Assembly (NCBI GenBank): GCA_945949875.1
Contig: CAMFGH010000008.1
Location: 1 to 47,170, forward strand
Direction of reading: 5' to 3'
Source: an uncultured bacterium
GTDB taxonomy: Bacteria > Bacillota > Clostridia > Lachnospirales > Lachnospiraceae
DNA length: 47,170 nucleotides
Both the position numbers and the translations under genes were made by a program. Shown here piece after piece: positions 1 to 7,008 of the stretch. Each line of letters opens with the position of its first letter. Positions within the stretch are counted from its first letter, which is position 1. The notes under the pieces were generated by a model, which worked only from the letters and a program-made list of their open reading frames with translations, was not told the DNA's origin and did not search any database.

Positions 1-751
1 TTTGTTTTTGTATATTTGCTCTTTGAGTGACTTCTCCTTTCTTTAAATTTTCATACTTCCGGGAGAGACTCCTCTGCTCCCGAATAAGTTGCTTTTCCAG
101 TTTCTTTAATCTTGCCGATTTATTTATGTTCTTATAGGTTTTACCATTGGAAACAATGGCGAAATCCTTTAAACCAAGGTCAATGCCGATTCCCTCGTTA
201 GAATTATTTGCAATCCCGGCATCAGGAATCTCCACAAGAACCGATACATAAAATCTGTCAGCCTTCATGGATACTGAACCACTTCTAATGACATACCCAT
301 CTTTCGTAGTAGGAATATATCCTTTTTCCTTGATACGAACCCACCCTAATGATGGAATATTGATCCTATGTCTTTCACAACGGCAATCTTTTGGATTATT
401 CTTTACGAAATACATCTTCACATCAGACTTTCCTTTCTTTTTGAAATTAGGAAAAGCACTTTTGTGTTCAAAAAATCTCTTAAAAGCCGTTTGTCCTTCA
501 TTTACTGATTGTGTAACAGCTTTTGAATATGCTTCCTTAATCCAGGAATATTCCGGATTATTGGGAAGATACTCATTGTTGAGCCATTTTCTAAAACTAG
601 CACTACTCATAAACTTTCCGCCTTTGGCATAAATCTCTTTATTATGAGAAAGATAGAAATTGTAAACATATCTACAGGTGCCTATTGTTTTATGAATTTT
701 GACTTTCTGTTCCTCTGACGGATTGATTTCCGTCTTGAAGCTCTTTAGCAA
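1..751 (-). CDS. tnpB: IS607-type TnpB RNA-guided nuclease, C-terminus beyond window edge
   Basis: About 250 N-terminal residues of a TnpB protein are encoded; the gene runs off the left edge. TnpB proteins are RNA-guided DNA endonucleases, ancestors of Cas12, which use a guide RNA from the element end to favour its retention. Visible features are the N-terminal helix-turn-helix-like segment (CRYVYNFYLSHNKEIY), the WIKEAYSKAVTQ helix, and the first RuvC motif GIDLGLKDFAIVSNG with its catalytic Asp. A TTG start at 749-751 is chosen because GAGGAG lies just upstream on the minus strand and no in-frame ATG precedes the conserved region. It overlaps the end of tnpA by about 60 nt, so translation is probably coupled. 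The zinc-finger region, remaining RuvC residues and guide RNA would lie outside the window, so intactness cannot be judged. Confidence 0.9.
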   Translation of the reverse strand, partial: MLKSFKTEINPSEEQKVKIHKTIGTCRYVYNFYLSHNKEIYAKGGKFMSSASFRKWLNNEYLPNNPEYSWIKEAYSKAVTQSVNEGQTAFKRFFEHKSAFPNFKKKGKSDVKMYFVKNNPKDCRCERHRINIPSLGWVRIKEKGYIPTTKDGYVIRSGSVSMKADRFYVSVLVEIPDAGIANNSNEGIGIDLGLKDFAIVSNGKTYKNINKSARLKKLEKQLIREQRSLSRKYENLKKGEVTQRANIQKQ

Positions 752-1361
752 TCTCCTCATCCCCCTCTATTTGTTTTTTATACTTACGAAGTCCATACAA
801 CCTACAGGAAAAAACGTGAAGGATAGAAACAATATCCTGTACAAGTTCTTCCTGCGGTGACAGTTCTTCATTGTTCACTACCACTATGGTTGTATGGAAC
901 TTCATACAGAATTTTTCAAACCAGTCATAGCCAAATCGGATAAATCTATCCTTATGTGTAACTATGATAGTTTTGATTTTCTGCTCCATTACTTCATCTA
1001 ACAATTCGTTCCATTTTTTACGATTGTAATTAAGACCACTTCCATAATCTTCAATACATTGGTCAACAATAATTCCTTTAGCATTACAAAACTGCCGTAA
1101 AAATGTGACCTGATTCTGCAAATCATCTTTTTGGTTTCTTGTAGAGACTCTGGCATAAATGACAACTTGACGCTGGTCATCAATAGTATTTAGACCTTTA
1201 AATTGAAGATATTGGTCATAAGTATAATAACGCCTATCAGTTGGAGTTCGGTTTGCCTTTAAAATTCCCTCCCTGTCCCAACGCTGTAAAGTCTTAACAG
1301 ACACGCCTAACAGTTCAGCAAAATCTTTTGGCTTGTAATTTGTGATATTTGATGTGTTCAT
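690..1361 (-). CDS. tnpA: IS607-family serine recombinase TnpA
   Basis: This 223-residue protein is the transposase of an IS607-type insertion sequence. Residues about 1-55 form a MerR-like DNA-binding HTH (KDFAELLGVSVKTLQRWDREG). From about residue 60 a resolvase-type catalytic domain follows, with the nucleophilic serine in YARVSTRNQ and the typical VTHKDRFIRFG segment. IS607 enzymes place DNA binding before catalysis, as seen here, and move through a circular dsDNA intermediate with little target specificity. The start at 1361 is preferred over an ATG 33 nt upstream because AAAGGAG precedes it. It overlaps tnpB downstream. The reading frame is complete, so it could still be active. Confidence 0.92.
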   Translation of the reverse strand: MNTSNITNYKPKDFAELLGVSVKTLQRWDREGILKANRTPTDRRYYTYDQYLQFKGLNTIDDQRQVVIYARVSTRNQKDDLQNQVTFLRQFCNAKGIIVDQCIEDYGSGLNYNRKKWNELLDEVMEQKIKTIIVTHKDRFIRFGYDWFEKFCMKFHTTIVVVNNEELSPQEELVQDIVSILHVFSCRLYGLRKYKKQIEGDEEIAKELQDGNQSVRGTESQNS

Positions 1362-1482
1362 TTTCTTTACTCCTTTGAGTACATTTAAACACATTTAATC
1401 ACTTATTACAACATATTCAATTACTTAGATATTTCTCCTTTTTTGAATGAATCAATATCCAATGTTTTTAATATAAAGTATT

Positions 1483-1626
1483 CTAATCATATAAAGAAAT
1501 ACCATATTTGAGTTTTCGGTAGATCTTGTATCCCAGGGTTCCGAACATGGCAAAAACAATGGCAAGAGTGGAGCCGCCACCGATGATCACCCCCACGATT
1601 ACAATAAGATATGTAAAAAAATTCAT
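1483..1626 (-). CDS. 47-residue single-pass membrane protein
   Basis: A small gene encodes one strongly hydrophobic helix near the N-terminus (about residues 5-30, starting MNFFTYLIVIVGVIIGGGS and ending near MFGTLGYKI) followed by a short basic tail (YRKLKYGI). A good ribosome site GGAGG sits 8 nt before the ATG. It is likely a small membrane protein with the tail in the cytoplasm. It follows the secreted-protein gene on the same strand with an 83-nt gap, so the two may form a transcription unit. I do not recognise the family. The glycine-rich helix would also fit a holin-like or pore-forming peptide, but nothing here proves that. Confidence 0.6.
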   Translation of the reverse strand: MNFFTYLIVIVGVIIGGGSTLAIVFAMFGTLGYKIYRKLKYGISLYD

Positions 1627-1709
1627 AGTATGTTCCTCCGATTTCACTTAATTTTTCGTACACAAATAAACCCATGCTTCCACAGGCTGATCCAATATAA
1701 TCAGTAAAA

Positions 1710-2123
1710 TCAGATTCTCTTTTTTCCATCCTTAGCGTGAATAAAGTGTAAGATTTCTGCAATATCCGTACCGGTGGTATGGATATTTGTACTTGCAGAA
1801 GTAAAGAACTTAAATGGAGACTGCAAAGATGCTAAATCACCCAGCAGGAAAATCAGTGTTTCGGATTTTCTCTGAGTTTCATTATGATTACGTGCAGCAG
1901 TCTGATGACTGAGTAAGCGGGTATGGGTATTCCCAAGCATTTCAGATGTGCATACATCCTCGTTTGAGATATGCTCGCCTGCTGTAAGAACCTGGCCTGA
2001 TTCGTTTGCTGCATCAAAAAGATACATCGAGTCGTCTGCCTTGACCGCGTCAAAACAGATACAGGATGTCATAAAACATATCATTAAAATAAAACAATAT
2101 ATTTTACTTCTTTTACTTTGCAA
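1710..2123 (-). CDS. Small secreted protein of unknown function
   Basis: About 137 residues with a clear export signal: basic start (QSKRSKIY), hydrophobic core (CFILMICFMTSCICF) and a possible signal-peptidase site after DAVKA. The MTSC segment could alternatively be a weak lipobox. A TTG start near 2123 is chosen because AAGGTGG precedes it on the minus strand; the ATG at 2156 lacks a ribosome site. The mature part (SMYLFDAANESGQVLTAGEH...) has no catalytic motif that I can recognise. It lies upstream of the 47-residue membrane protein on the same strand. The pair could be an exported peptide system, but this is only inference from layout. Confidence 0.5.
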   Translation of the reverse strand: MQSKRSKIYCFILMICFMTSCICFDAVKADDSMYLFDAANESGQVLTAGEHISNEDVCTSEMLGNTHTRLLSHQTAARNHNETQRKSETLIFLLGDLASLQSPFKFFTSASTNIHTTGTDIAEILHFIHAKDGKKRI

Positions 2124-2292
2124 CAAATTCACCACCTTAATGGGAAATGGTATCATATCTTGTTTTTTTTTGCAATGTATGGAAAGAAATTAAAAAGATA
2201 ATTCCTCGCGTTTATCGCAGATTCGGCAAATATTTTATAAGGTATAGTCTATTATATGTCTGCGGAATGGTATGTGATGTGTTATACTTTGA

Positions 2293-2382
2293 ATAAGAGA
2301 AAATTCCATATTTGAAGCTACAGAGTCAGACGGTAATCTTGTGCATGCGGGGGATGTATTTGAGTTCCAAGAGAGAAGGTAG
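2293..2382 (+). pseudogene. Possible 3' remnant of a lost gene
   Basis: A stop-bounded 29-codon stretch without a start codon reads like the C-terminus of a protein (ENSIFEATESDGNLVHAGDV, ending QERR). It ends 5 nt before the lipoprotein start. It may be what remains after a deletion that brought the lipoprotein gene here. The stretch is short, so chance is a real alternative. Confidence 0.22.
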
Positions 2383-2387
2383 GATTG

Positions 2388-3317
2388 ATGAAGAAAAACA
2401 TTGCATGGATATTGATGGTTATAGCAATTCTTTCGCTGATTGGATGCGGGGAGAACAAAAATGAGATAACGAAAACCGATGTCGATTTACAAGAGGAGGA
2501 GACAATAATTACGGTTTTATCAGCAACTATAACGGAGATTAGCGGTGATACTATGCTGGTAAAACCAGTAGAAGGTTCCTGGGAATTAAGTTCGACGGAC
2601 TGTATTAGCGTTTCCATGAAAAGTATGCCCGCTTCAGCGGAACCGAAGGTAGGTGATACGGTTGAGATCACCTATAATGGGGAGATTATGGAATCTTATC
2701 CCTCTGAGCTTGGTGGTGTGACAAGCATTAAAATAATATCTGCTATAGAGGAAAAAGAACAAAGTACAGGAGAAGAACTGCCGGCTTATGAATATCACGG
2801 AGATGATATGCAGGAAGCAGCAATCATTGACTACTTTCTAAAGGAAAATGCCGGTGATAGATCCTATGGAGAGGTTTCCATTCCTGCGTTTTGCATTTTT
2901 CAATCGGAAGTGGATACAGATGACCGCATAAAGGTGTATGGAAATTTCTGGATGTTTACATATAGCAGGCAGGGAACTACTCTATTTTGTGAAAGTGGAG
3001 GAGAAACTCCCGGGGTAATTTATCTGAAAAAAGACGGAGACCATTATATCGTAGATGAATTTGACCGTGTTGGAGACGGATCAGATTATGCAGAAGATAT
3101 TGAAAGAATATGTGCCGGAAATAAAGCGCTGAAAGAGCAGTACTTTTCTGCAACAGACGCCAGAAAAGAACCACTGAAAACAAGAAGACTCTGGTACATA
3201 TCAAATTATGTGAAGGACAATGGGCTGGATATTACTGCATATCAGGATTATGGCTGGGAACCGGTTAAGCTTTCCAAGACAGAAAACTGGGATATGAAAA
3301 AAGAGCTCACTTGGTGA
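2388..3317 (+). CDS. Lipoprotein of unknown function
   Basis: A 309-residue protein begins with a classic lipoprotein signal: MKKN, a hydrophobic stretch, then the lipobox SLIGC with the lipidated Cys near residue 20, followed by an acidic linker (GENKNEITKTDVDLQEEE). It would be anchored on the outer face of the membrane. Residues about 40-115 resemble a small beta-barrel (ITEISGDTMLVKPVEGS, PKVGDTVEITYNG), a pattern seen in secreted DUF3221-like proteins. The remainder (about 125-300) is a separate domain with no motif I recognise. The ATG at 2388 is chosen over the TTG codon directly before it. No linked partner gene explains its role. Confidence 0.8.
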   Translation: MKKNIAWILMVIAILSLIGCGENKNEITKTDVDLQEEETIITVLSATITEISGDTMLVKPVEGSWELSSTDCISVSMKSMPASAEPKVGDTVEITYNGEIMESYPSELGGVTSIKIISAIEEKEQSTGEELPAYEYHGDDMQEAAIIDYFLKENAGDRSYGEVSIPAFCIFQSEVDTDDRIKVYGNFWMFTYSRQGTTLFCESGGETPGVIYLKKDGDHYIVDEFDRVGDGSDYAEDIERICAGNKALKEQYFSATDARKEPLKTRRLWYISNYVKDNGLDITAYQDYGWEPVKLSKTENWDMKKELTW

Positions 3318-3358
3318 TGAACATATGAAGAAGGTAGAGAAATGGGGGAAGAAACGAT

Positions 3359-3727
3359 ATGGAAATAAAGAAGATCAATCATGATTTTTCAGTCTGCAAA
3401 GTAGTGGACTATTCACTTGTAAATTTTGATGCAGAATACTGCTTTACCGGAAGTACCGATGAAGAAAAATCGTTGGTTTGCATGACAGGAGACGTTCCAT
3501 CTAATGTAATAGAAAGAGATGACGGATGGAAAGCATTTCGTATACAGGGTGTACTGGATTTTTCGTTGATTGGAATTTTGTCCAAGATTTCCGGACTTCT
3601 GGCAAAAAATGGAATTGGAATTTTTGCAATATCGACCTATAACACAGATTATATTCTTACCAAAAAAGAGAGTTACCGGAAGGCTTTGGAAGTGTTAAAG
3701 GGTGCCGGACACGAAATAGTTGAATAA
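3359..3727 (+). CDS. ACT-domain protein (COG3603-like)
   Basis: The 122-residue product has two halves: an N-terminal region with YCFTGSTDEEKSLVC, and a C-terminal ACT-like fold with the segment FRIQGVLDFSLIGILSKISG followed by NGIGIFAISTYNTDYIL. This matches the stand-alone ACT_7/COG3603 family. ACT folds bind amino acids and control enzymes; the ligand of this family is not known to me. GGGGAAG lies just before the ATG. The stop codon is directly followed by the open frame of a truncated gene, suggesting a recombination junction. Confidence 0.82.
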   Translation: MEIKKINHDFSVCKVVDYSLVNFDAEYCFTGSTDEEKSLVCMTGDVPSNVIERDDGWKAFRIQGVLDFSLIGILSKISGLLAKNGIGIFAISTYNTDYILTKKESYRKALEVLKGAGHEIVE

Positions 3728-4513
3728 TGGTATGGAAAATTTGTTTGGTATGATAAAAAGGAGAAAACTGTATTTTTTTCTGGAGAGAAAAGTTCCCTTG
3801 TAGAACATGTGATGGCACCAACATGGGCAGAAAACACTATTTTTGCATTAGTGGATGACGGAAATGAGATGTTTATCGGCCGATACATTATGGAAAAGGG
3901 AGAGTGGGAAGTTTTGCTTCCAGTTTCTCTGTTTCAGGAGAAACTGGACGAACAGATAGATGCCTCTTTGTTTCGTAATTTCAGGATGATGAGTGGAGAT
4001 GATTTGACATTCGTATATGATGATGTCATATATCGTTATAGCCCGGTTACGGAAGAAGTGGAAGCTTTACTGGAAGGCAATCATATACAGAGATTTGAGT
4101 GGGCAGATGAACATACATTGTTACTGCTTCATGAAATGGGTGACCTGTTTATTGGATGGTTAGAGAAATATGATATTCAAACAGGAGAGAGTGAGGTTAT
4201 CGATAAAAGCGTGACGGATTTCGTATATCTGCCGGATGATGATCAGGTGGCATATGCCAAGAAATACTTCCTGGGAAGCTGGTGTGAGTACGAATTGAAT
4301 TTTGCAGATATAAGGAATATGAAAATAGCAAAAAACAAAAGATATTATAACGCATCGCTGGGACAGCTTTTCCTGGATGCTGATCATAATATTTTTGTGG
4401 TAGAAAGCCACTTGAGTCCGGATAATGAACTTGAAGTGAGAAGAATACTTAGAGGGACGCTGGGGGCGGTATATATTACAAAGGTTGAGGATGATTGTAT
4501 CGGGGTTAGGTGA
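3728..4513 (+). pseudogene. N-terminally truncated propeller-like protein
   Basis: An open frame starts immediately after the ACT gene stop and continues to 4513, but its first 27 codons (WYGKFVWYDKKEKTVFF...) contain no start codon, and the first GTG/ATG (3809/3812) lacks a ribosome site. The translation has repeated hydrophobic strand pairs such as ALVDDGNEMFIGRYI, LTFVYDDVIYRYSPVTEEVE and YLPDDDQVAYAKKYF, typical of beta-propeller sensor or lipoprotein modules. The likeliest reading is a gene that has lost its 5' end, including any signal peptide. Its 3' end overlaps the opposing MATE fragment by 8 nt, so that side is also a junction. Residual translation cannot be excluded. Confidence 0.5.
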
Positions 4514-4831
4514 TAAAAATTGCACCGCCTGAGCAGATAGTAATATAGGAAATAGTCTGTTCCAGAGCTTCTGATGGAGCATGCATCAGTGTTGCAAATT
4601 GTGGTGCAGTGCATACCATTATTACGGTAATAAATATAGATATCATGCCGAACAGCCAGATGCCGCTGCCGATACATATACATCTGCAAGATTTCCCCCG
4701 AACTGTCCGACTATCAGCAGGTCTGCTGCGCCATACATGGTCTGCAAAAACAGGGCAAACAGTACAGGAAAAGCAAATCGAATCAGCGGTGAAAAGATGT
4801 TCCCTTCTGTAAAACTTTTTGTTTTTTGCAT
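4506..4831 (-). pseudogene. MATE efflux protein, N-terminal fragment with frameshift
   Basis: On the minus strand the first part reads MQKTKSFTEGNIFSPLIRFA, then FALFLQTMYGAADLLIVGQF, the standard first helix of a MATE-family exporter. The frame is broken near 4650-4660; translation in a neighbouring frame continues with GIWLFGMISIFITV and ALEQTISYITICSGG, which matches the following MATE helices. It stops abruptly at AIFIT, where intact relatives continue for more than 300 residues. It has both a frameshift and a 3' truncation and cannot make a transporter. An intact but distinct MATE gene lies at 39463-40836. Confidence 0.75.
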
Positions 4832-4884
4832 AATAGTTATGCATGTAAATGGCAATAATACTGATTGATGATTAAATGAAGATA

Positions 4885-4926
4885 CATTACTAATTCATTG
4901 CAAATGTAATGAAATGACAGTATAAT
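4885..4926 (+). promoter_or_regulatory. Promoter with overlapping operator of the relB-like gene
   Basis: TTGCAA at 4898-4903 and a perfect TATAAT at 4921-4926 are 17 nt apart. The inverted repeat CATTAC (4885-4890) / GTAATG (4906-4911) overlaps the -35 box and spacer. RelB-type antitoxins repress their own promoters through such palindromes, so autoregulation is likely. AGGAGG follows before the ATG at 4959. Confidence 0.72.
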
Positions 4927-4958
4927 ATATCTATAAAATATTTTAGGAGGATGTATAT

Positions 4959-5252
4959 ATGGCAAGTACAATACAAATACGTGTAGATGATGAATTAAAA
5001 ATAAAATCAGACAATCTTTTTAAGGATCTTGGGACGGATACTACTACTGCGATAAGAATTTTTTTGACTCAGGCCGTTGCAAATAATGGGTTCCCTTTTG
5101 AAATAAAGAAAGTGATGAAAAATCCATATGTAGAAATATCGGAAGATGTGATGTTACAGAAATTAGAATCATCCAGGAATCATGCAAAACAAGGTAAATA
5201 CCGAGACGCAGATGATGTGATATCAGATATGAGGGCAAAGTATGGAATATAA
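4959..5252 (+). CDS. RelB/DinJ-family antitoxin
   Basis: A 97-residue ribbon-helix-helix protein opens with MASTIQIRVDDELKIKSDNL and continues with LGTDTTTAIRIFLTQAV, the diagnostic signature of RelB/DinJ antitoxins. The N-terminal half binds operator DNA as a dimer; the C-terminal half (after about residue 55) normally wraps the cognate RelE/YafQ mRNA-cleaving toxin. It has an excellent promoter and ribosome site. Its last codons overlap the first codons of the next ORF, as in intact toxin-antitoxin pairs, but that ORF keeps only the first part of a toxin. The antitoxin is therefore an orphan here. Confidence 0.92.
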   Translation: MASTIQIRVDDELKIKSDNLFKDLGTDTTTAIRIFLTQAVANNGFPFEIKKVMKNPYVEISEDVMLQKLESSRNHAKQGKYRDADDVISDMRAKYGI

Positions 5253-5544
5253 GGTTGTTATTACTTCAGATGCTGAAGATGAATTTGATGCATCTGATGC
5301 CGAGCAGGTGGCAGGTCTTCCTGATAACGATACAGCAATTGTTATACTGGAAGGAATCAGTATGTATCTGAGAAATGATGAAGTGAATCAATTGTTTGTG
5401 GCATTAGAAAAAAAGTATGCCAATCTACATATTTTGATGGATGTCTATACAGAATTTGGTGCAAAAGCATCGAAATATAAGAATCCGGTCCATGACGTCG
5501 GGGTGACGGAATTGTGTGGGCTTGCCAATTTTGCAGGTGAATGA
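5242..5544 (+). pseudogene. Chimera: RelE-type toxin start fused to methyltransferase fragment
   Basis: The first 16 or so residues (MEYKVVITSDAEDEFD) match the N-terminus of RelE/YafQ toxins and sit where the toxin gene should start. From about residue 17 the sequence changes to an internal piece of a leucine-carboxyl-methyltransferase/TcmP-type SAM enzyme: LPDNDTAIVILEGISMYL, LHILMDVYTEFGAKASKYKN, then NPVHDVGVTELCG. The toxin active-site region and the SAM-binding N-terminus of the methyltransferase are both missing, and the C-terminus is cut after GLANFAGE. The fusion is in frame, so a 100-residue protein could be made. I infer a deletion product with no toxin activity, but a retained new function cannot be excluded. 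Confidence 0.72.
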
Positions 5545-5565
5545 AAGAACTGAGGAGAAGAAAAC

Positions 5566-6059
5566 ATGGCAAACATTGTAACAGGGTGTCGCATCTTATG
5601 CAGTATAGGGATGTTATTTTTTCCTGCCTTTTCGTCGGGATTTTTTATCTTATATCTGATCTGCGGTTTGACAGATATGGTGGACGGAACCATCGCAAGG
5701 AAAACAAATACAGCCAGTGAATTTGGAGCAAAATTAGATTCGACTGCCGATTTTATATTTGTGGCAGCAGCTTTGTTAAAAATATTGCCGGTTTTGGCTA
5801 TATCATGTTGGCTATGGGGATTGATATTGGGAATTGCACTGGTTAAAATCGCGAATGTTATTTCCGGATTTGTGCGCGAAAAAAGATTCATGGTCGAACA
5901 CACCATCCTGAATAAAAGTACAGGGTTCCTTCTTTTTTGCTTCCATTGACTGTTTTATTTATCGAACTGAAATACAGCGCTGTGGTTGTCTGTTTTGTGG
6001 CAACGTTTGCAGCAATTCAGGAAGGATATTATATCTGGACAGGTCGGGAAATCGTGTAG
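5566..6059 (+). pseudogene. CDP-alcohol phosphatidyltransferase, frameshifted at T6
   Basis: The product carries the family motif D-x2-D-G-x2-A-R-x8-G-x3-D-x3-D in GLTDMVDGTIARK and ASEFGAKLDSTADF. These membrane enzymes join a CDP-activated lipid to an alcohol such as glycerol phosphate. The zero frame stops at 5949 after FLLFCFH. A shift at the six-T run 5933-5938 restores LLPLTVLFIELKYSAVVVCF and the expected last helix, ending with a TAG at 6057-6059. The whole is about the usual length if the frame is repaired. This is either a real inactivating change, a slippage-prone phase switch or a sequencing error. AGGAG lies before the ATG. Confidence 0.8.
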
Positions 6060-6125
6060 TTGTACAGATAGAAATGATGTAGCTATACAGATGGAAATGA
6101 TATAGTTATACAGATAGAAATGAAA
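6057..6125 (+). repeat. Three 23-bp imperfect tandem repeats
   Basis: Units at 6057-6079, 6080-6102 and 6103-6125 share the pattern TAG-TTATACAGATAGAAATGA. The first unit begins with the stop codon of the preceding frame and the last reaches the next gene's start region. The core TATACAGATAG recurs in the repeat at 7537-7620. Confidence 0.85.
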
Positions 6126-6137
6126 ATGGAGAAAAAC

Positions 6138-6461
6138 ATGGCTTCAAGCAAAGATTATCTACAATTTATTTTGGAACAGCTTTCAGGACTTCCGGATATC
6201 ACCTATCGAATGATGATGGGAGAATACATGATTTATTATCAGGGGAAACTGGCTGCATATATTTGTGATGACCGGCTCCTGATAAAACCTTTGGAGAGTG
6301 TGAAACGATTGCTGCCGGATGCACCCATGGAACCGCCATACGAGGGCGCAAAGGATATGGTCCTGGTGGAGGATGTGGATAACAGTGATTTTTTGAAGGG
6401 ATTGTTTGAGGCAATGTACGATGAACTGCCGCTTCCAAAACCGAAAAAGAAAAAGGTGTAG
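6138..6461 (+). CDS. TfoX N-terminal-domain protein
   Basis: This 107-residue protein consists of one TfoX_N-type domain (YRMMMGEYMIYYQGKLAAYICD, split here as MMMGEYMIYYQGK and LAAYICDDRLLIKP) and a basic tail (PKPKKKKV). In Gammaproteobacteria TfoX/Sxy is a competence regulator; single-domain clostridial versions are common, and their role is unknown to me. The ATG at 6138 is chosen because GGAG stands 6 nt before it; two earlier in-frame ATGs lie inside the tandem repeat and lack a ribosome site. It is flanked by broken genes but is itself full length. Confidence 0.8.
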   Translation: MASSKDYLQFILEQLSGLPDITYRMMMGEYMIYYQGKLAAYICDDRLLIKPLESVKRLLPDAPMEPPYEGAKDMVLVEDVDNSDFLKGLFEAMYDELPLPKPKKKKV

Positions 6462-6577
6462 AAATATAGTCTTTTTGCGAGTAAACTATGGGTAGAGAGA
6501 GGTAAACTGCGGGTCGGTTGAGTAGAGAGGAGATGTGTTATACCATGCAATCATCGAATAAGGGAGGGCAAGAAGCC

Positions 6578-6778
6578 ATGAAAAGACAGACATTAGGAAC
6601 TATGATTGCAACACTGAGAAAAGAAAATGGAATGACACAGCGTGAACTTGCTGAAAAGATGGGTGTGGCAGTAGTTGTACTCAGCGCAATGGGCAGTTTA
6701 GATGCCAACACCGGTATTACCATGCTGGGTGTTGGACTTACTTGTATTGGTATTACTGTGATTGGAGAAAAGAAGTAA
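6578..6778 (+). pseudogene. XRE-type regulator with in-frame central deletion
   Basis: The 66-residue frame starts as a Cro/C1-type repressor (MKRQTLGTMIATLRKENGMT, then QRELAEKMGV) but jumps directly to a C-terminal membrane segment (AVVVLSAMGSLDANTGITML and GVGLTCIGITVIGEKK). Intact relatives have the recognition helix, the rest of the HTH and a linker between these parts. MGV occurs at the junction and is typical of both parental positions, so a deletion between short direct repeats is likely. GGGAGGG precedes the ATG. The product could still insert in the membrane but cannot form a normal HTH. Confidence 0.68.
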
Positions 6779-6844
6779 TGCCTGGGGTTTTCTTTTACAA
6801 TGATATGAACAGAAAACCTGAAAGAGAGAGCTTGTATTTGACTT

Positions 6845-6885
6845 CCGCAACATAGAACTGGATACTGTGTTGCGGTTTTTCTTTT
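6845..6885 (+). terminator. Rho-independent terminator
   Basis: The perfect 8-bp stem CCGCAACA (6845-6852) / TGTTGCGG (6868-6875) is followed by TTTTTCTTTT. It directly precedes a GNAT remnant. Confidence 0.8.
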
Positions 6886-6892
6886 ACATGTC

Positions 6893-6979
6893 TATCACAG
6901 GCTGGGATTTGTAGACACCGATAAGGAGCAGGTGGTAAATGGAATATGTTTCACTCCGATGGAATATCGAAGGGGATGA
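6893..6979 (+). pseudogene. C-terminal remnant of a GNAT acetyltransferase
   Basis: In frame with a stop at 6977-6979 the DNA encodes YHRLGFVDTDKEQVVNGICF and then TPMEYRRG. Y-x-x-L-G-F is the last conserved motif of GNAT acetyltransferases and the tail fits that family. No start or N-terminal part remains; the preceding bases are a terminator. The complete GNAT gene at 7009 is a different sequence. Confidence 0.62.
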
Positions 6980-7008
6980 AAAGATAATAAAAGAGAGTAG
7001 GATAATAT

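Noticed and set aside
267-632. 121-codon plus-strand open frame
   Set aside because: It is antisense to tnpB, whose minus-strand translation shows clear TnpB motifs.
1487-1762. 91-codon minus-strand open frame
   Set aside because: It overlaps the better-supported 47-residue gene in another frame and lacks a ribosome site or protein-like composition.
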